Shown here: positions 45,460-54,704 of the stretch, in pieces
How the letters are laid out: every line of letters begins with the position of its first letter
How positions within the stretch are numbered: position 1 is the stretch's first letter
Assembly: GCA_934320895.1 (NCBI GenBank)
Contig: CAKRFY010000003.1
Location: 62,001 to 126,000 of the forward strand
DNA length: 64,000 nt
Source of the DNA: an uncultured Lachnospiraceae bacterium
GTDB taxonomy: Bacteria > Bacillota > Clostridia > Lachnospirales > Lachnospiraceae
Reading direction: 5' to 3'
Program-made: the position numbers and the translations under genes
The notes under the pieces: model-generated
The model's input: only the letters and a program-made list of their open reading frames with translations
What the model was told of the DNA's origin: nothing
The model's database searches: none

Positions 45460-46485
45460 ATGAAAAAACTAAGTGGATTAGATGTTCTTATTGTTGATGA
45501 CAATGGCGCAAATACGCTTGTTCTTAAAGCTATGGTTGAAAGATATGGTGTTTGCGCTGATACTGCTGAATCAGGTATGGAGGCCATTGAGAAATCATGC
45601 TCAAAATGTTATGATTTTGTGCTTATGGATTATCTTATGCCGGATATGGATGGTGTGGAGGCTATAAGGCAGATAAAGTTTGTTGCAAATGAGGCAGATG
45701 AAACGATATTTTTCGGTGTTTCGGCTACAGTTGATGCACAGGTAAAAGAATTGTTTGAACAAGCAGGGGCATCAGATGTCCTTAGAAAGCCTGTTAAAAA
45801 AGAAGAATTAGAATCTGTTCTTATAGCAAATGGTTTTGAGATTGATACTACAAAAGGTGAAGAACAGGAAGATGAGGATAAAACTATGTTTTTGTCTTCT
45901 GTTGAAGGACTAAATTATGAAGAAGGTCTCTCGCTTATGGCAGGAAGTCTTGAAAATTATATGAAGGTTCTTGTTGTCAGTGTCAGAAACATAATTGAAA
46001 ATTACAATTTGATCGATGTTATCAGAAATACAGAGCAGATGGAAACTATGACTTTGCATTTTCATAGTCTTAAAGGTATATTTTTAAACATAGGTGCAAA
46101 TGAACTTGCGGAACAGTCGAAGCGTTTGGAGTTTGCAGCAAGAGAGTTTGAAAATCCATATGTTCACGAGATGATGGATGGATATCTTGAAAAAGTAAAA
46201 AAATTCCATGATCAACTTGAACAGGCGTGCATTTTTTACAAGGAGCAGGACAAAAATAAGAGTAATTCAGAGGCTATGCCTGCTTCAGAATTTATGAAAA
46301 ATGTGGAACAGCTTAAGGAATATATTCAGGATTTCAATTATATAGATATTATTGAAACATTGGAAAAGATGATGGGAAGTGCATCAGCTGACAAACAGGA
46401 TATATTAAATAAAGTTTATGATAATATACAGAATTTTGAATATGATAATGCATTTGAAATATTAAATAATATTACGGAGAATTAA
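45460..46485 (+). CDS. Response regulator receiver-HPt phosphorelay protein
   Basis: 341 aa. REC domain 1-125: acidic pair DD near 17, phospho-acceptor D57 (MDYLMPDMDG), and the RKPV lysine. A linker leads to an HPt domain (about 150-265) with HSLKG, where H202 is the likely phospho-histidine. Residues 280-341 are helical with no known domain. No kinase domain and no DNA-binding output, so it probably relays phosphate between partners encoded elsewhere. A small membrane protein follows three bases after the stop. Confidence 0.88.
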   Translation: MKKLSGLDVLIVDDNGANTLVLKAMVERYGVCADTAESGMEAIEKSCSKCYDFVLMDYLMPDMDGVEAIRQIKFVANEADETIFFGVSATVDAQVKELFEQAGASDVLRKPVKKEELESVLIANGFEIDTTKGEEQEDEDKTMFLSSVEGLNYEEGLSLMAGSLENYMKVLVVSVRNIIENYNLIDVIRNTEQMETMTLHFHSLKGIFLNIGANELAEQSKRLEFAAREFENPYVHEMMDGYLEKVKKFHDQLEQACIFYKEQDKNKSNSEAMPASEFMKNVEQLKEYIQDFNYIDIIETLEKMMGSASADKQDILNKVYDNIQNFEYDNAFEILNNITEN

Positions 46486-46488
46486 TAA

Positions 46489-46929
46489 ATGAATGTCTTT
46501 AAAAAGTGTTTACGCAAGGAATTTGGGAAAAAAGGGTATGAAAGATATGTAAAACTTTTTACTGAGGAGCTTGGAGAAAATCGAAACATAAAATCAAATA
46601 TAGAGGATAAAAAAATATATAAAGATATGTATGAAATCCTCTCAAAAGATTCAGAAACGGTTATCAGGAATAAATTAGAAGAACTTTCTGTAACTTTATA
46701 TAAGGCGTTACAGATTGTAAGGAAATTTTCCGGAATATTGTTTGTATATGCATTAGCAAATATTGTTTTACTTATGCTTGATCTGGATTATTATGTTACT
46801 TGTGCAAGTATAGCAATACTTGGAGCTGCATTTTTATATAAACTGCTTGAATTTCTGGAGAATAAATTTTGTTTTATAGATGCATATCTGATAATGATAT
46901 ACAAAACAGTGCTTGAAAAAATCAGGTGA
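46489..46929 (+). CDS. Hypothetical two-TM protein coupled to the REC-HPt gene
   Basis: 146 aa, unknown. Residues 1-75 are charged and helical; two hydrophobic segments lie at about 78-97 and 101-118, and the end is short and mixed. GGAG of its ribosome site is inside the last codons of the REC-HPt gene, so the two are translationally coupled and may act together. Confidence 0.75.
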   Translation: MNVFKKCLRKEFGKKGYERYVKLFTEELGENRNIKSNIEDKKIYKDMYEILSKDSETVIRNKLEELSVTLYKALQIVRKFSGILFVYALANIVLLMLDLDYYVTCASIAILGAAFLYKLLEFLENKFCFIDAYLIMIYKTVLEKIR

Positions 46930-46948
46930 GTAAAAATGAATTAAAAAG

Positions 46949-47000
46949 GGATATTGCTTCAGAACTTAAAAATAAAGTGCGAAGTAATATCCTATTTTTT
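46949..47000. terminator. Bidirectional terminator
   Basis: GGATATTGCTTC (46949-46960) and GAAGTAATATCC (46981-46992) pair with one G-T; a T run follows on the plus strand and an A run precedes it. It ends the plus-strand REC-HPt unit and the convergent HAD gene. Confidence 0.8.
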
Positions 47001-47030
47001 AGAATATGTTCAAGAATGGTATGACAAAAG

Positions 47031-47831
47031 TTATATTAATTTAAAGTGTTTCATAGCATTATATATTCCATCATCAAATACATCATCTGTTATATAATCT
47101 GCTGTATCAAGAACGATTTTATCACTATGTTTCATTGCTATGCTTGTTCCGGCAAATTCAAGCATGGTAAGATCATTGGTGCTGTCACCTACTGCAATAG
47201 TATCTTTTTGTTCTACATTGAAATGTTTCATAAGAAATTCAATGCCTGTAGCTTTGGAACATCCTAAAGGGACTATTTCATAAAAGTTTCCACCACGGTC
47301 TATTATTGTAAATGTTTTTGAGTATTTTTCTCTGAATGCTTCAAAATTACTGTTTTTATGAACACCTATGCAAAATTTATCAAATACAACATTAGAAGCA
47401 GTTTCAGGATCAAGTTCGTCATACGCTTCAGAATAAAGGCGTTTTTGCTCATCCTTAAAATCTGCTATATGCGTAGTATATGGTTTGTTGCTATAGTAGA
47501 GAGTTTTTTCACCCTCTAAAAGCCATTCAATATTATATTTCTCAAAATCTTTGATGAGCATGTTGCCGATTTCAAATGGAACTGTCTGTGAAAATAATAT
47601 TTCATTTTTATATAAAATATAAGTACCGCATCCACACACGAAACCATCCATGTTTAATTCCTTAAGATAGACATCAATTTCAGATAAAGCACGTCCTGTG
47701 TTTATAAAACAGAGGTGACCGTTTTCCTGAAGTTTTTTAATTGCCTCTTTTGCTGATGCTGGCACTACATTTTTTTTACCGACTCTGTCTGCTATTGTTC
47801 CGTCTACATCAAAAAATAATAATTTTCTCAT
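47031..47831 (-). CDS. HAD-superfamily Cof-like sugar-phosphate phosphatase
   Basis: 266 aa. Motif I FFDVDGTIAD (nucleophile D8, acid D10), a C2-type cap in the middle, and motif IV GDSTNDLTMLEFAG. Such enzymes dephosphorylate sugar phosphates, flavin or pyridoxal phosphates; the substrate is not visible. Minus-strand ATG at 47831 follows AAAGGA; a TTG six bases earlier is less likely. Confidence 0.92.
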   Translation of the reverse strand: MRKLLFFDVDGTIADRVGKKNVVPASAKEAIKKLQENGHLCFINTGRALSEIDVYLKELNMDGFVCGCGTYILYKNEILFSQTVPFEIGNMLIKDFEKYNIEWLLEGEKTLYYSNKPYTTHIADFKDEQKRLYSEAYDELDPETASNVVFDKFCIGVHKNSNFEAFREKYSKTFTIIDRGGNFYEIVPLGCSKATGIEFLMKHFNVEQKDTIAVGDSTNDLTMLEFAGTSIAMKHSDKIVLDTADYITDDVFDDGIYNAMKHFKLI

Positions 47832-47880
47832 ATGCAAATCCTTTCGATATTGTTATAATGTTTTTTACAATGTTGTTTAT

Positions 47881-47908
47881 TATATAGCACAATTTGCGTT
47901 TAAGTCAA
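47881..47908 (-). promoter_or_regulatory. Promoter of the HAD phosphatase gene
   Basis: Read on the minus strand: TTGACT (47908-47903), 16-base spacer, TATATA (47886-47881), about 50 bases before the start codon. Confidence 0.55.
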
Positions 47909-47930
47909 TTGTGATATTTTGACATTACCA

Positions 47931-47967
47931 AGCAAGTAGCAGAGCGGATTGCGAGTATCCGTTTGAC
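47931..47967 (+). repeat. Hairpin repeat element, copy D
   Basis: Core AGCGGAT, loop TGCGAGT, ATCCGTT, with one G-U pair. It is the only copy lying in a divergent intergenic region; it ends 23 bases before the YgiQ start. Confidence 0.9.
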
Positions 47968-47990
47968 AAATAGAAATGAGGAATTTATAG

Positions 47991-49937
47991 ATGAGTTATG
48001 ATAAGAAAGATTTTTTACCGGTGTGCAGAGAGGATATGATTAAGCGTGGCTGGGAACAGGTTGATTTTGTTTATGTCTGTGGTGATGCCTATGTGGATCA
48101 TTCTTCTTTTGGAGCAGCTATTATCACAAGGGTTCTGGAGGCACATGGATATAAAGTGGGTTTTATTGCACAGCCTGACTGGAAAGATGAGGAGAGTATT
48201 AAGGTGTTTGGTATGCCAAGGCTTGGTTTTCTGGTTTCTGCTGGGAATATGGATTCTATGGTAAATCATTATACAGTATCGAAGAAGAGAAGAAGCTCAG
48301 ATGCGTATACACCTGGAGGTGTAATTGGCAAAAGACCTGATTATGCGACAATAGTTTATTGTAATCTTATCAGAAAAGTTTATAAAAAGGTACCGATAAT
48401 AATAGGTGGGATTGAGGCAAGTCTTAGGAGACTGGCGCATTATGATTACTGGTCTGATAAATTGAAACATTCAATACTAGTTGATTCCCAGGCGGACATA
48501 TGTATATATGGAATGGGTGAACTTTCAGTTGTTGAGATAGCAGATGCTCTTGAAAGTGGGATCGATATATCTGATATTACTTTTGTAAATGGAACGGTTT
48601 ACAGAGCTAAAAATCTTGATAGTGTTTATGATGCAAAGCTGCTTCCTGATTATGAGACAATGCAGAATGATAAGCTTGAATATGCAAAAAGTTTTTATAT
48701 TCAGTATTGCAATACAGATTCAATTACTGCGAGCAGACTTGTGGAAAAATATAATGATCATCTCTATGTAGTTCAAAATCCTCCGGCAAGACCACTTACA
48801 CAGCTTGAGATGGATGATGTGTATGCTTTACCATATATGAGAGCCTATCATCCTATGTATGAAAAAGATGGTGGTGTGCCGGCGCTGTCTGAGATAAAGT
48901 TTAGTCTTACAAGCAACAGGGGATGCTTTGGAGGATGTAGTTTTTGCGCACTGACATTTCATCAGGGAAGAGTTTTACAGACGAGAAGCCATGAATCAAT
49001 AATTGCAGAAGCAAAGCAGATGATAAAGGAACCTGATTTTAAAGGTTATATACATGATGTAGGTGGCCCGACAGCCGATTTTAGAGGAAGAGCATGTGAC
49101 AAACAGGTTGAACATGGAGTATGCATGAACAGGCAGTGCCTTTTTCCTAAACCTTGCAAAAATCTTAAGGTTGATCATAGTGATTATCTTAATCTTTTGC
49201 GTAAGCTTAGAAAACTTGATGGTGTAAAGAAGGTTTTTGTGCGTTCAGGTCTTAGATTTGATTATATAATGGCAGATCGTGACGATACCTTTTTGAGGGA
49301 ACTTTGTCAATATCATATAAGCGGACAGCTAAGAGTTGCGCCGGAGCATATATCCGATGCAGTTCTTAAAAATATGGGTAAGCCTGAAAACGCTGTGTAT
49401 GAAGCGTTTAAGAAAAGGTATGACAGGATAAATAAAAAGGTTGGAAAAAAGCAGTTTGTCGTACCTTATCTTATGTCCTCACATCCGGGTTCAACACTTA
49501 AAGAAGCTGTAGAACTTGCTGTACACCTTAGAGATCTGGGTTATATGCCCGAACAGGTTCAGGACTTTTACCCGACACCGTCAACTATTTCAACATGTAT
49601 GTATTATACCGGTGTTGATCCAAGAAATATGGAAAAGGTCTATACACCTGTAAATCCTCATGAAAAGGCTATGCAAAGGGCACTTATACAATATAAGAAT
49701 CCTAAAAATTATGACCTTGTAAAGGAGGCGCTTATTAAAGCTGGAAGAGAAGATCTTATAGGGTTTGACGAGAAATGTCTTATAAGACCAAGAAAAGAAA
49801 AGTGGCGTGAGGAGGCATGGGAGAAAAAATCTAAAAAAACTGGACATAGTGCAGTGAAAGATAGAAGTTCTAAAAAAGGTGGAAAAAGCGGAGTATCACA
49901 GAAGAAGCGAAATAAAAATAAGAATAAAAGAAGGTAA
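47991..49937 (+). CDS. YgiQ family radical SAM protein
   Basis: 648 aa. An N-terminal cobalamin-binding-like domain, the radical SAM core with C312, C316 and C319 (CFGGCSFC), and the YgiQ-specific C-terminal segment with [13 protein letters not shown]. The last 45 residues are a Lys/Arg/Ser-rich tail, suggesting RNA binding. The reaction of the family is not established. Flanked on both sides by hairpin repeat copies D and E. Confidence 0.93.
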   Translation: MSYDKKDFLPVCREDMIKRGWEQVDFVYVCGDAYVDHSSFGAAIITRVLEAHGYKVGFIAQPDWKDEESIKVFGMPRLGFLVSAGNMDSMVNHYTVSKKRRSSDAYTPGGVIGKRPDYATIVYCNLIRKVYKKVPIIIGGIEASLRRLAHYDYWSDKLKHSILVDSQADICIYGMGELSVVEIADALESGIDISDITFVNGTVYRAKNLDSVYDAKLLPDYETMQNDKLEYAKSFYIQYCNTDSITASRLVEKYNDHLYVVQNPPARPLTQLEMDDVYALPYMRAYHPMYEKDGGVPALSEIKFSLTSNRGCFGGCSFCALTFHQGRVLQTRSHESIIAEAKQMIKEPDFKGYIHDVGGPTADFRGRACDKQVEHGVCMNRQCLFPKPCKNLKVDHSDYLNLLRKLRKLDGVKKVFVRSGLRFDYIMADRDDTFLRELCQYHISGQLRVAPEHISDAVLKNMGKPENAVYEAFKKRYDRINKKVGKKQFVVPYLMSSHPGSTLKEAVELAVHLRDLGYMPEQVQDFYPTPSTISTCMYYTGVDPRNMEKVYTPVNPHEKAMQRALIQYKNPKNYDLVKEALIKAGREDLIGFDEKCLIRPRKEKWREEAWEKKSKKTGHSAVKDRSSKKGGKSGVSQKKRNKNKNKRR

Positions 49938-49976
49938 ATTTTATAAAAAAGAAGACGATATACAATATAGATAATT

Positions 49977-50013
49977 AGCAAGTAGCAGAGCGTACCACAA
50001 ATATCTGCTTGAT
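49977..50013 (+). repeat. Hairpin repeat element, copy E (diverged)
   Basis: The GCGGAT arm is lost, but AGCAGA (49984-49989) can pair with TCTGCT (50004-50009), so a hairpin is kept through different bases. It lies 39 bases after the YgiQ stop and 20 bases before the next gene. Confidence 0.75.
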
Positions 50014-50033
50014 TAAAAAGGAGTGTGAGTATT

Positions 50034-50795
50034 ATGTCATCAATATTTTCAATAGGCGGTTCAAATAACGGCGCGTATAATATGTTTTTTGCGGACAGCA
50101 GCAGTAAGAGTTCAAAAAATTCGGTGTCATCAGTTTTTGGTGAGACAAGTACATTGCTTGGTGATTATTCTATGATCAAATCAGGTGGCTATAAAAAGCT
50201 TTTAACTGCATATTACGCTTCACAGAAAACAGACAACAAGACCAGTAGTGGAACATCTTCGTCTGATTCCAAAACAACTTTAGTAGATATAAAGACAAAT
50301 TCAGTTAAGTTAAAACAGTCTTTGTCAAAATTATCTGATTCTAAGTTATATGAGAAGAAAACTGATAAAGATGGAAATAAAGACTATGACAGGGATGCTA
50401 TTACTGGTGCAGTAAAAAGTTTTGTTGATGCATACAATAATTATGTCGATGCCAGCGGAAAAGCTGATTCGACAGGAATATTAAGAAGAAGCTTAAGCGT
50501 AGTTAAGAATACAAACGCTAATTCAGCGCTTCTTTCAAAGAGTGGTATCAGCATCGGAAAGGATAATAAACTTTCACTTGATGAAGATACATTGAAGAAA
50601 ACAGATGTGAATGTATTAAAGACTTTATTTACAGGTGTAGGTTCTTTGGGCGATACAATTTCATCAAAGGCATCTGAGAGTTATGGTCTTGCAAATAGCG
50701 GTGTATTTACAAAAGATCACGCTGCCACATATACATATAGTGGGGCATATTCTACATTTGCAAACAGTAACAACTGGTTTAATGGTCTTATGTAA
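50034..50795 (+). CDS. Small protein resembling the FliD C-terminal region
   Basis: 253 aa, Ser/Lys/Asp-rich, no signal peptide. Residues about 115-225 (AVKSFVDAYNNYVDASGKADSTG, then LLSKSGISIGKDNKLSLDEDTL) resemble the C-terminal part of flagellar cap protein FliD as I remember it. The FliD N-terminal region is absent, and the first 80 residues are low-complexity. It may be a filament-associated or secreted relative, or a cytosolic protein. ATG 50034 follows AAGGAG. It is enclosed by hairpin repeat copies E and F. No flagellar genes are nearby. Confidence 0.8.
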   Translation: MSSIFSIGGSNNGAYNMFFADSSSKSSKNSVSSVFGETSTLLGDYSMIKSGGYKKLLTAYYASQKTDNKTSSGTSSSDSKTTLVDIKTNSVKLKQSLSKLSDSKLYEKKTDKDGNKDYDRDAITGAVKSFVDAYNNYVDASGKADSTGILRRSLSVVKNTNANSALLSKSGISIGKDNKLSLDEDTLKKTDVNVLKTLFTGVGSLGDTISSKASESYGLANSGVFTKDHAATYTYSGAYSTFANSNNWFNGLM

Positions 50796-50824
50796 TACAC
50801 ATTTGATGTGGGAGAGAAAGCTTG

Positions 50825-50857
50825 GCAAAGGGCAAAATATCTATTTTGCCCTTTTGC
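50825..50857 (+). terminator. Terminator after the FliD-like gene
   Basis: GCAAAGGGCAAAATA (50825-50839) and TATTTTGCCCTTTTGC (50842-50857) form a long stem with one bulge and a very short loop; the T run is inside the right arm. Confidence 0.7.
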
Positions 50858-50866
50858 ATTGTTATT

Positions 50867-50903
50867 AGCAAGCAGCAGAGCGGATCGTGAATATCCGCTT
50901 GAC
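50867..50903 (+). repeat. Hairpin repeat element, copy F
   Basis: AGCGGAT/ATCCGCT stem intact; loop CGTGAAT differs from the usual TGCGAAT. It lies just downstream of a terminator and 27 bases before the rsmE start. Confidence 0.9.
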
Positions 50904-50930
50904 TAAAATAATTTAGAAATGAGGAAAAGC

Positions 50931-51668
50931 ATGTATCGTTTTTATGTATCTAAAGAGCAGATCGCAGATGATAAGATTTATATAGATGGGACGGATGTAA
51001 ATCATATAAAAAATGTTTTGAGGCTTGAAAAAGGTGACTGGATAATTGCATGTGATAAGGATGGAAAAGATTATGTTTCAAGAATAAGTGATATGTCTTC
51101 AGAACAAGTGTTACTTGAGGTTGAAAAGGTTCAGGACTCAGATACGGAGCTTCCATGCAGAATAGTACTTTTTCAGGGGCTTCCTAAGAAAGACAAGATG
51201 GAGTTTATAATACAAAAGGCAGTAGAGCTTGGTGTATCTGAGATAGTACCTGTAGCTATGAAAAGATGTGTCGTAAAGTTAGATGACAAGAAGGCTGATA
51301 AAAAGACAAAACGCTGGCAGACAATAGCTGAATCTGCTGCAAAACAGAGTGGCAGGGGTATTATTCCAAAGGTGGAAAACCCTGTAAGTATCAAAGAGGC
51401 ATTTGACATTGCGGGCGGCTTAGAGTACAATATGATACCATATGAGTTACAGGACGGAATAGAAGAGTCGAGAAAAATAGTAAAAGAAGGCTGCACGAAA
51501 AAATCAGTTGGAATTTTTATCGGACCGGAGGGCGGTTTTGAAAAGGAAGAGGTCGATGAGGCTATATCAAGGGGGATTAAACCAATATCCCTTGGAAAGA
51601 GAATTCTCAGGACAGAAACCGCTGGGATGGCTATAGTTTCCATTATGATGTTTGAAATGCAGGACTAA
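50931..51668 (+). CDS. rsmE: 16S rRNA (uracil1498-N3)-methyltransferase
   Basis: 245 aa SPOUT enzyme methylating U1498 in the decoding centre. N-terminal PUA-like domain (1-70) and a C-terminal knot with IGPEGGFEKEEV and LGKRILRTETAG, the family signature. ATG 50931 is six bases after GAGG; ATG 50919 overlaps the site. prmA, its common neighbour, is missing here; instead cysteine desulfurase and thiI follow. Confidence 0.95.
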   Translation: MYRFYVSKEQIADDKIYIDGTDVNHIKNVLRLEKGDWIIACDKDGKDYVSRISDMSSEQVLLEVEKVQDSDTELPCRIVLFQGLPKKDKMEFIIQKAVELGVSEIVPVAMKRCVVKLDDKKADKKTKRWQTIAESAAKQSGRGIIPKVENPVSIKEAFDIAGGLEYNMIPYELQDGIEESRKIVKEGCTKKSVGIFIGPEGGFEKEEVDEAISRGIKPISLGKRILRTETAGMAIVSIMMFEMQD

Positions 51669-51687
51669 GTACGGAGGAATAAAACAA

Positions 51688-52881
51688 ATGGAGGCTTATC
51701 TTGATAATGCTGCTACAACACAGGCATTTCCAGAAGTTTGTGATATAGTAAGAAAACTTATGATAACGGATTTTGGAAATCCATCGTCAAAGCATACAAA
51801 AGGAATGCAGGCAGAAAATTATATAAATGAGGCAAAGGAGAATATTGCTGCAACTCTTAAGTGCCAGCAAAAAGAGATAGTATTTACATCTGGTGGAACA
51901 GAGTCGAACAATATGGCACTTATCGGTACGGTTTTAGCAAATAAAAGAGCAGGAAAGCATATTATCACGACGAGAATAGAACATGCATCTGTGCATGAAC
52001 CGTTAGCTTTTCTTGAAGAGATGGGTTATGAGGTGACTTATCTTAAGGTAGACAGACTTGGCCATGTAGACGAAAAAGAGCTTGCATCGGCTATAAGGGA
52101 TGACACTGTTCTTGTATCAGTCATGTTTGTAAATAATGAGATTGGTGCTGTAGAAGATATCAAAAAAATATCAGATATTATAAAAAGCAAAAACAAAAAC
52201 ACTATTTTTCATGTAGATGCTATCCAGGCTTACGGAAAATATAAGATAGTACCCAAAAAGCTTGGAATCGATCTTATGTCAGTAAGTGGTCATAAGATAC
52301 ATGGTCCTAAGGGAAGTGGATTTTTGTATATAAAAGAAAATACAAAGATAAGACCTATAATTTTTGGTGGTGGACAGCAGAAGGGTATGCGTTCTGGAAC
52401 GGAGAATGTTCCGGCTATAGCAGGTCTTGGACTTGCCGCTAAGATGATGTATGACAGTCATAGCGAAAAAGTAGAAAGACTTTATGAATTAAAGAAAAAG
52501 CTTATCGATGGCCTTTATAAGATTGGCAATGATAATAAAAATAGTGATGATTCATGTGGTGTAGTTATAAATGGCATTGATGGTATTGATATAAAGGAAA
52601 CAGCACCACATATAGTAAGTGCATCTTTTTATGGAATAAAAAGTGAGGTGCTTCTTCATGCACTTGCTGCAAAGGGTGTATATGTTTCATCAGGTTCTGC
52701 ATGTTCATCAAATCATCCAGACCTAAGTGGTACATTAAAGGCAATCGGTGTAAGTGACGAGCTTCTTGATTCGACGATAAGATTCAGTTTTTCAGTTGAG
52801 ACAACAAACGAGCAGATAGAATATGCACTGGAAGTATTAGCAAAGCAGCTTCCGATATTGAAAAGATTTATTAAACAGTAG
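51688..52881 (+). CDS. Cysteine desulfurase (NifS/IscS family)
   Basis: 397 aa PLP enzyme releasing sulfur from cysteine as persulfide. The PLP lysine is K203 in SGHKIHGP, and the persulfide cysteine is C339 in SGSACSS. Directly followed by thiI, so it is the probable sulfur donor for 4-thiouridine (the NifZ role in Bacillus), rather than a general Fe-S enzyme with iscU. ATG 51688 has GGAGG; earlier in-frame codons overlap rsmE. Confidence 0.95.
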   Translation: MEAYLDNAATTQAFPEVCDIVRKLMITDFGNPSSKHTKGMQAENYINEAKENIAATLKCQQKEIVFTSGGTESNNMALIGTVLANKRAGKHIITTRIEHASVHEPLAFLEEMGYEVTYLKVDRLGHVDEKELASAIRDDTVLVSVMFVNNEIGAVEDIKKISDIIKSKNKNTIFHVDAIQAYGKYKIVPKKLGIDLMSVSGHKIHGPKGSGFLYIKENTKIRPIIFGGGQQKGMRSGTENVPAIAGLGLAAKMMYDSHSEKVERLYELKKKLIDGLYKIGNDNKNSDDSCGVVINGIDGIDIKETAPHIVSASFYGIKSEVLLHALAAKGVYVSSGSACSSNHPDLSGTLKAIGVSDELLDSTIRFSFSVETTNEQIEYALEVLAKQLPILKRFIKQ

Positions 52882-52908
52882 TACATTATAAAGAAAATGG
52901 AGGAAAAA

Positions 52909-54090
52909 ATGGCGCAGGGATTTTTATTAAAATACGCAGAAATAGGTGTTAAAGGAAAAAACCGTTATAAATTTGAAGATGCATTATGCAATCAGATAAG
53001 ACTCAGACTTTCTGAAATTGATGGAGAATTTACAGTTGAAAAGGAGTCGGGAAGAGTATTTGTTCAGGCTGATGGAGATTTTGATTTTGATGAGGTTATC
53101 GAAACATTGCAGAGAGTATTCGGTCTTGCGGGTATTAGTCCGGTTGAAGTTGTTGAGGATAAAAGCTGGGACAATGTGACAAAGGCAGTTGGAGATTTCG
53201 TAGAAAAACAGTATGACAAATGCGATTTTTCATTTAAGGTAAAGTCAAAGAGAAGTGATAAGCATTATCCATATACATCACCAGAGGTTTGTGTTGAGAT
53301 GGGAGGATATCTTCTTGACAGATTTCCGGAGCTTTCAGTAGATGTGCATAACCCTGATGTCTATATCTGGGTAGAGATAAGAGAAAAAGCGTATGTTTAT
53401 TCAAAGGTATATAAAGGAATCGGCGGTATGCCTCTTGGCACGGCAGGAAAGGCAATGCTTCTTTTGTCAGGTGGAATTGACAGTCCGGTTGCTGGATATA
53501 TGATTTCAAAGAGAGGTGTATGGATAGACGCAGTATATTTTCATGCACCACCATATACAAGTGAGAGAGCAAAGCAGAAGGTTGTTGATCTTGCAAAACT
53601 TGTTTCTAAATATACTGGAAAGATAAGACTTCATGTTGTTAATTTCACAGACATTCAGATGTATATTTATGAGCAGTGTCCTCATGAGGAACTTACTATT
53701 ATTATGAGAAGATATATGATGAGGATAGCGCAACACCTTGCAAAGGAAAATGATTGTCTCGGACTCATCACCGGAGAGAGTATAGGTCAGGTGGCAAGTC
53801 AGACAATGCAGAGTCTTGCTGCTACAAATGAAGTGTGTGACATTCCTGTTTACAGACCTCTTATTGCATTTGATAAGCAGGATATAGTTGACATTTCTGA
53901 AAAGATTGGAACTTATGAGACATCTATACAGCCATATGAGGATTGTTGCACGATATTTGTGGCAAAACATCCTGTTACTAAACCAAACCTTAAGGCAATA
54001 AATAAATCAGAAGAAAATCTTAAGGAAAAGATTGACGAGATGGTAAAAGAGGCTCTTGATACTATCGAGATAATCGAAATTGGGAAATAA
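52909..54090 (+). CDS. thiI: tRNA 4-thiouridine synthase
   Basis: 393 aa. Ferredoxin-like and THUMP domains (1-170), then the PP-loop ATPase with SGGIDSP at 187-193. It adenylates and thiolates U8 of tRNA and may serve thiamine synthesis. It has no C-terminal rhodanese domain, as in Bacillus, and so takes sulfur directly from a desulfurase such as its neighbour. ATG 52909 follows GGAGG. Confidence 0.95.
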   Translation: MAQGFLLKYAEIGVKGKNRYKFEDALCNQIRLRLSEIDGEFTVEKESGRVFVQADGDFDFDEVIETLQRVFGLAGISPVEVVEDKSWDNVTKAVGDFVEKQYDKCDFSFKVKSKRSDKHYPYTSPEVCVEMGGYLLDRFPELSVDVHNPDVYIWVEIREKAYVYSKVYKGIGGMPLGTAGKAMLLLSGGIDSPVAGYMISKRGVWIDAVYFHAPPYTSERAKQKVVDLAKLVSKYTGKIRLHVVNFTDIQMYIYEQCPHEELTIIMRRYMMRIAQHLAKENDCLGLITGESIGQVASQTMQSLAATNEVCDIPVYRPLIAFDKQDIVDISEKIGTYETSIQPYEDCCTIFVAKHPVTKPNLKAINKSEENLKEKIDEMVKEALDTIEIIEIGK

Positions 54091-54118
54091 GAATCAGGAT
54101 AAAAATAATAGGCAAAAA

Positions 54119-54163
54119 AGAGAACACCGCAGATATTTAAATATGTATCGTAAGGTGTTCTCT
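54119..54163 (-). terminator. Terminator for the HPr-like gene
   Basis: AGAGAACACC (54119-54128) pairs with GGTGTTCTCT (54154-54163). The poly-A before the left arm becomes a T tract on the minus strand, so it mainly ends the minus-strand transcript, though thiI could also use the stem. Confidence 0.75.
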
Positions 54164-54242
54164 GAAATTGCATTTAAAATTGAGAAGGCAGTGCCTTCCC
54201 GGTGTTTAGTATAAACTGTCGTGTCCTGTATGACACACTCTT

Positions 54243-54476
54243 TTACTCAACGATGTAAGGTTCTAATGTTTTAAGGATATCATCCATATTGTCATCATCA
54301 TGAATGTTTAAGTCGATGGCCTTTGAAAGGTCAAGACTGAAAATTCCCATGATAGATTTTGCATCGATGACATATCTTCCTGAAACTAAATCAAAATCTG
54401 TGTTGAATTTAGTTACATCATTTACAAATGCCTTTACTTTGTCGATAGAGTTTAAAGAAATCTTTACGGTTTTCAT
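54243..54476 (-). CDS. HPr-like protein lacking the catalytic histidine
   Basis: 77 aa, HPr fold by length and pattern. The KSIMG motif with the regulatory Ser is kept (S41; Ser46 in HPr), followed by FSLDL. The GIHARPA segment with phospho-His15 is missing; the equivalent stretch reads SIDKVKA. It therefore cannot pass phosphate in the PTS but could be phosphorylated on serine by HPr kinase and act as a co-regulator, like Crh of Bacillus. GGGAGG precedes the minus-strand ATG at 54476. It is divergent from mtaB. Confidence 0.85.
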   Translation of the reverse strand: MKTVKISLNSIDKVKAFVNDVTKFNTDFDLVSGRYVIDAKSIMGIFSLDLSKAIDLNIHDDDNMDDILKTLEPYIVE

Positions 54477-54510
54477 ACTAACTACCTCCCTTATATTTTG
54501 TTCATATATA

Positions 54511-54539
54511 ATACTAGACATTGAGTAACAAAAAGTCAA
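54511..54539 (-). promoter_or_regulatory. Promoter of the HPr-like gene
   Basis: Minus strand: TTGACT (54539-54534), 17-base spacer, TAGTAT (54516-54511), about 30 bases before the start. Confidence 0.65.
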
Positions 54540-54656
54540 TATACAATGTAGCCAAAAAAAATGGTATAAGTGTGTATATAGTTACTATTAGATTGTAAAT
54601 AATTGATAAAATATGAAAATGTTTTGTAATATGTAACAAAAAACAGAGGTGATTTT

Positions 54657-54684
54657 TTGACATAAAACATAAAATATATATTAT
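54657..54684 (+). promoter_or_regulatory. Promoter of mtaB
   Basis: TTGACA (54657-54662), 16-base spacer, TATTAT (54679-54684). The leader would be only about 15 bases and just holds the AAGGAGG site. Confidence 0.7.
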
Positions 54685-54704
54685 AAATTACAAGGAGGAA
54701 AAAA

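Noticed and set aside
51173..51643. 156-codon minus-strand open frame inside rsmE
   Set aside because: Antisense shadow of conserved coding sequence; no ribosome site.
53506..53970. 154-codon minus-strand open frame inside thiI
   Set aside because: Antisense shadow; Cys/Ser/Leu-rich composition and no initiation signal.
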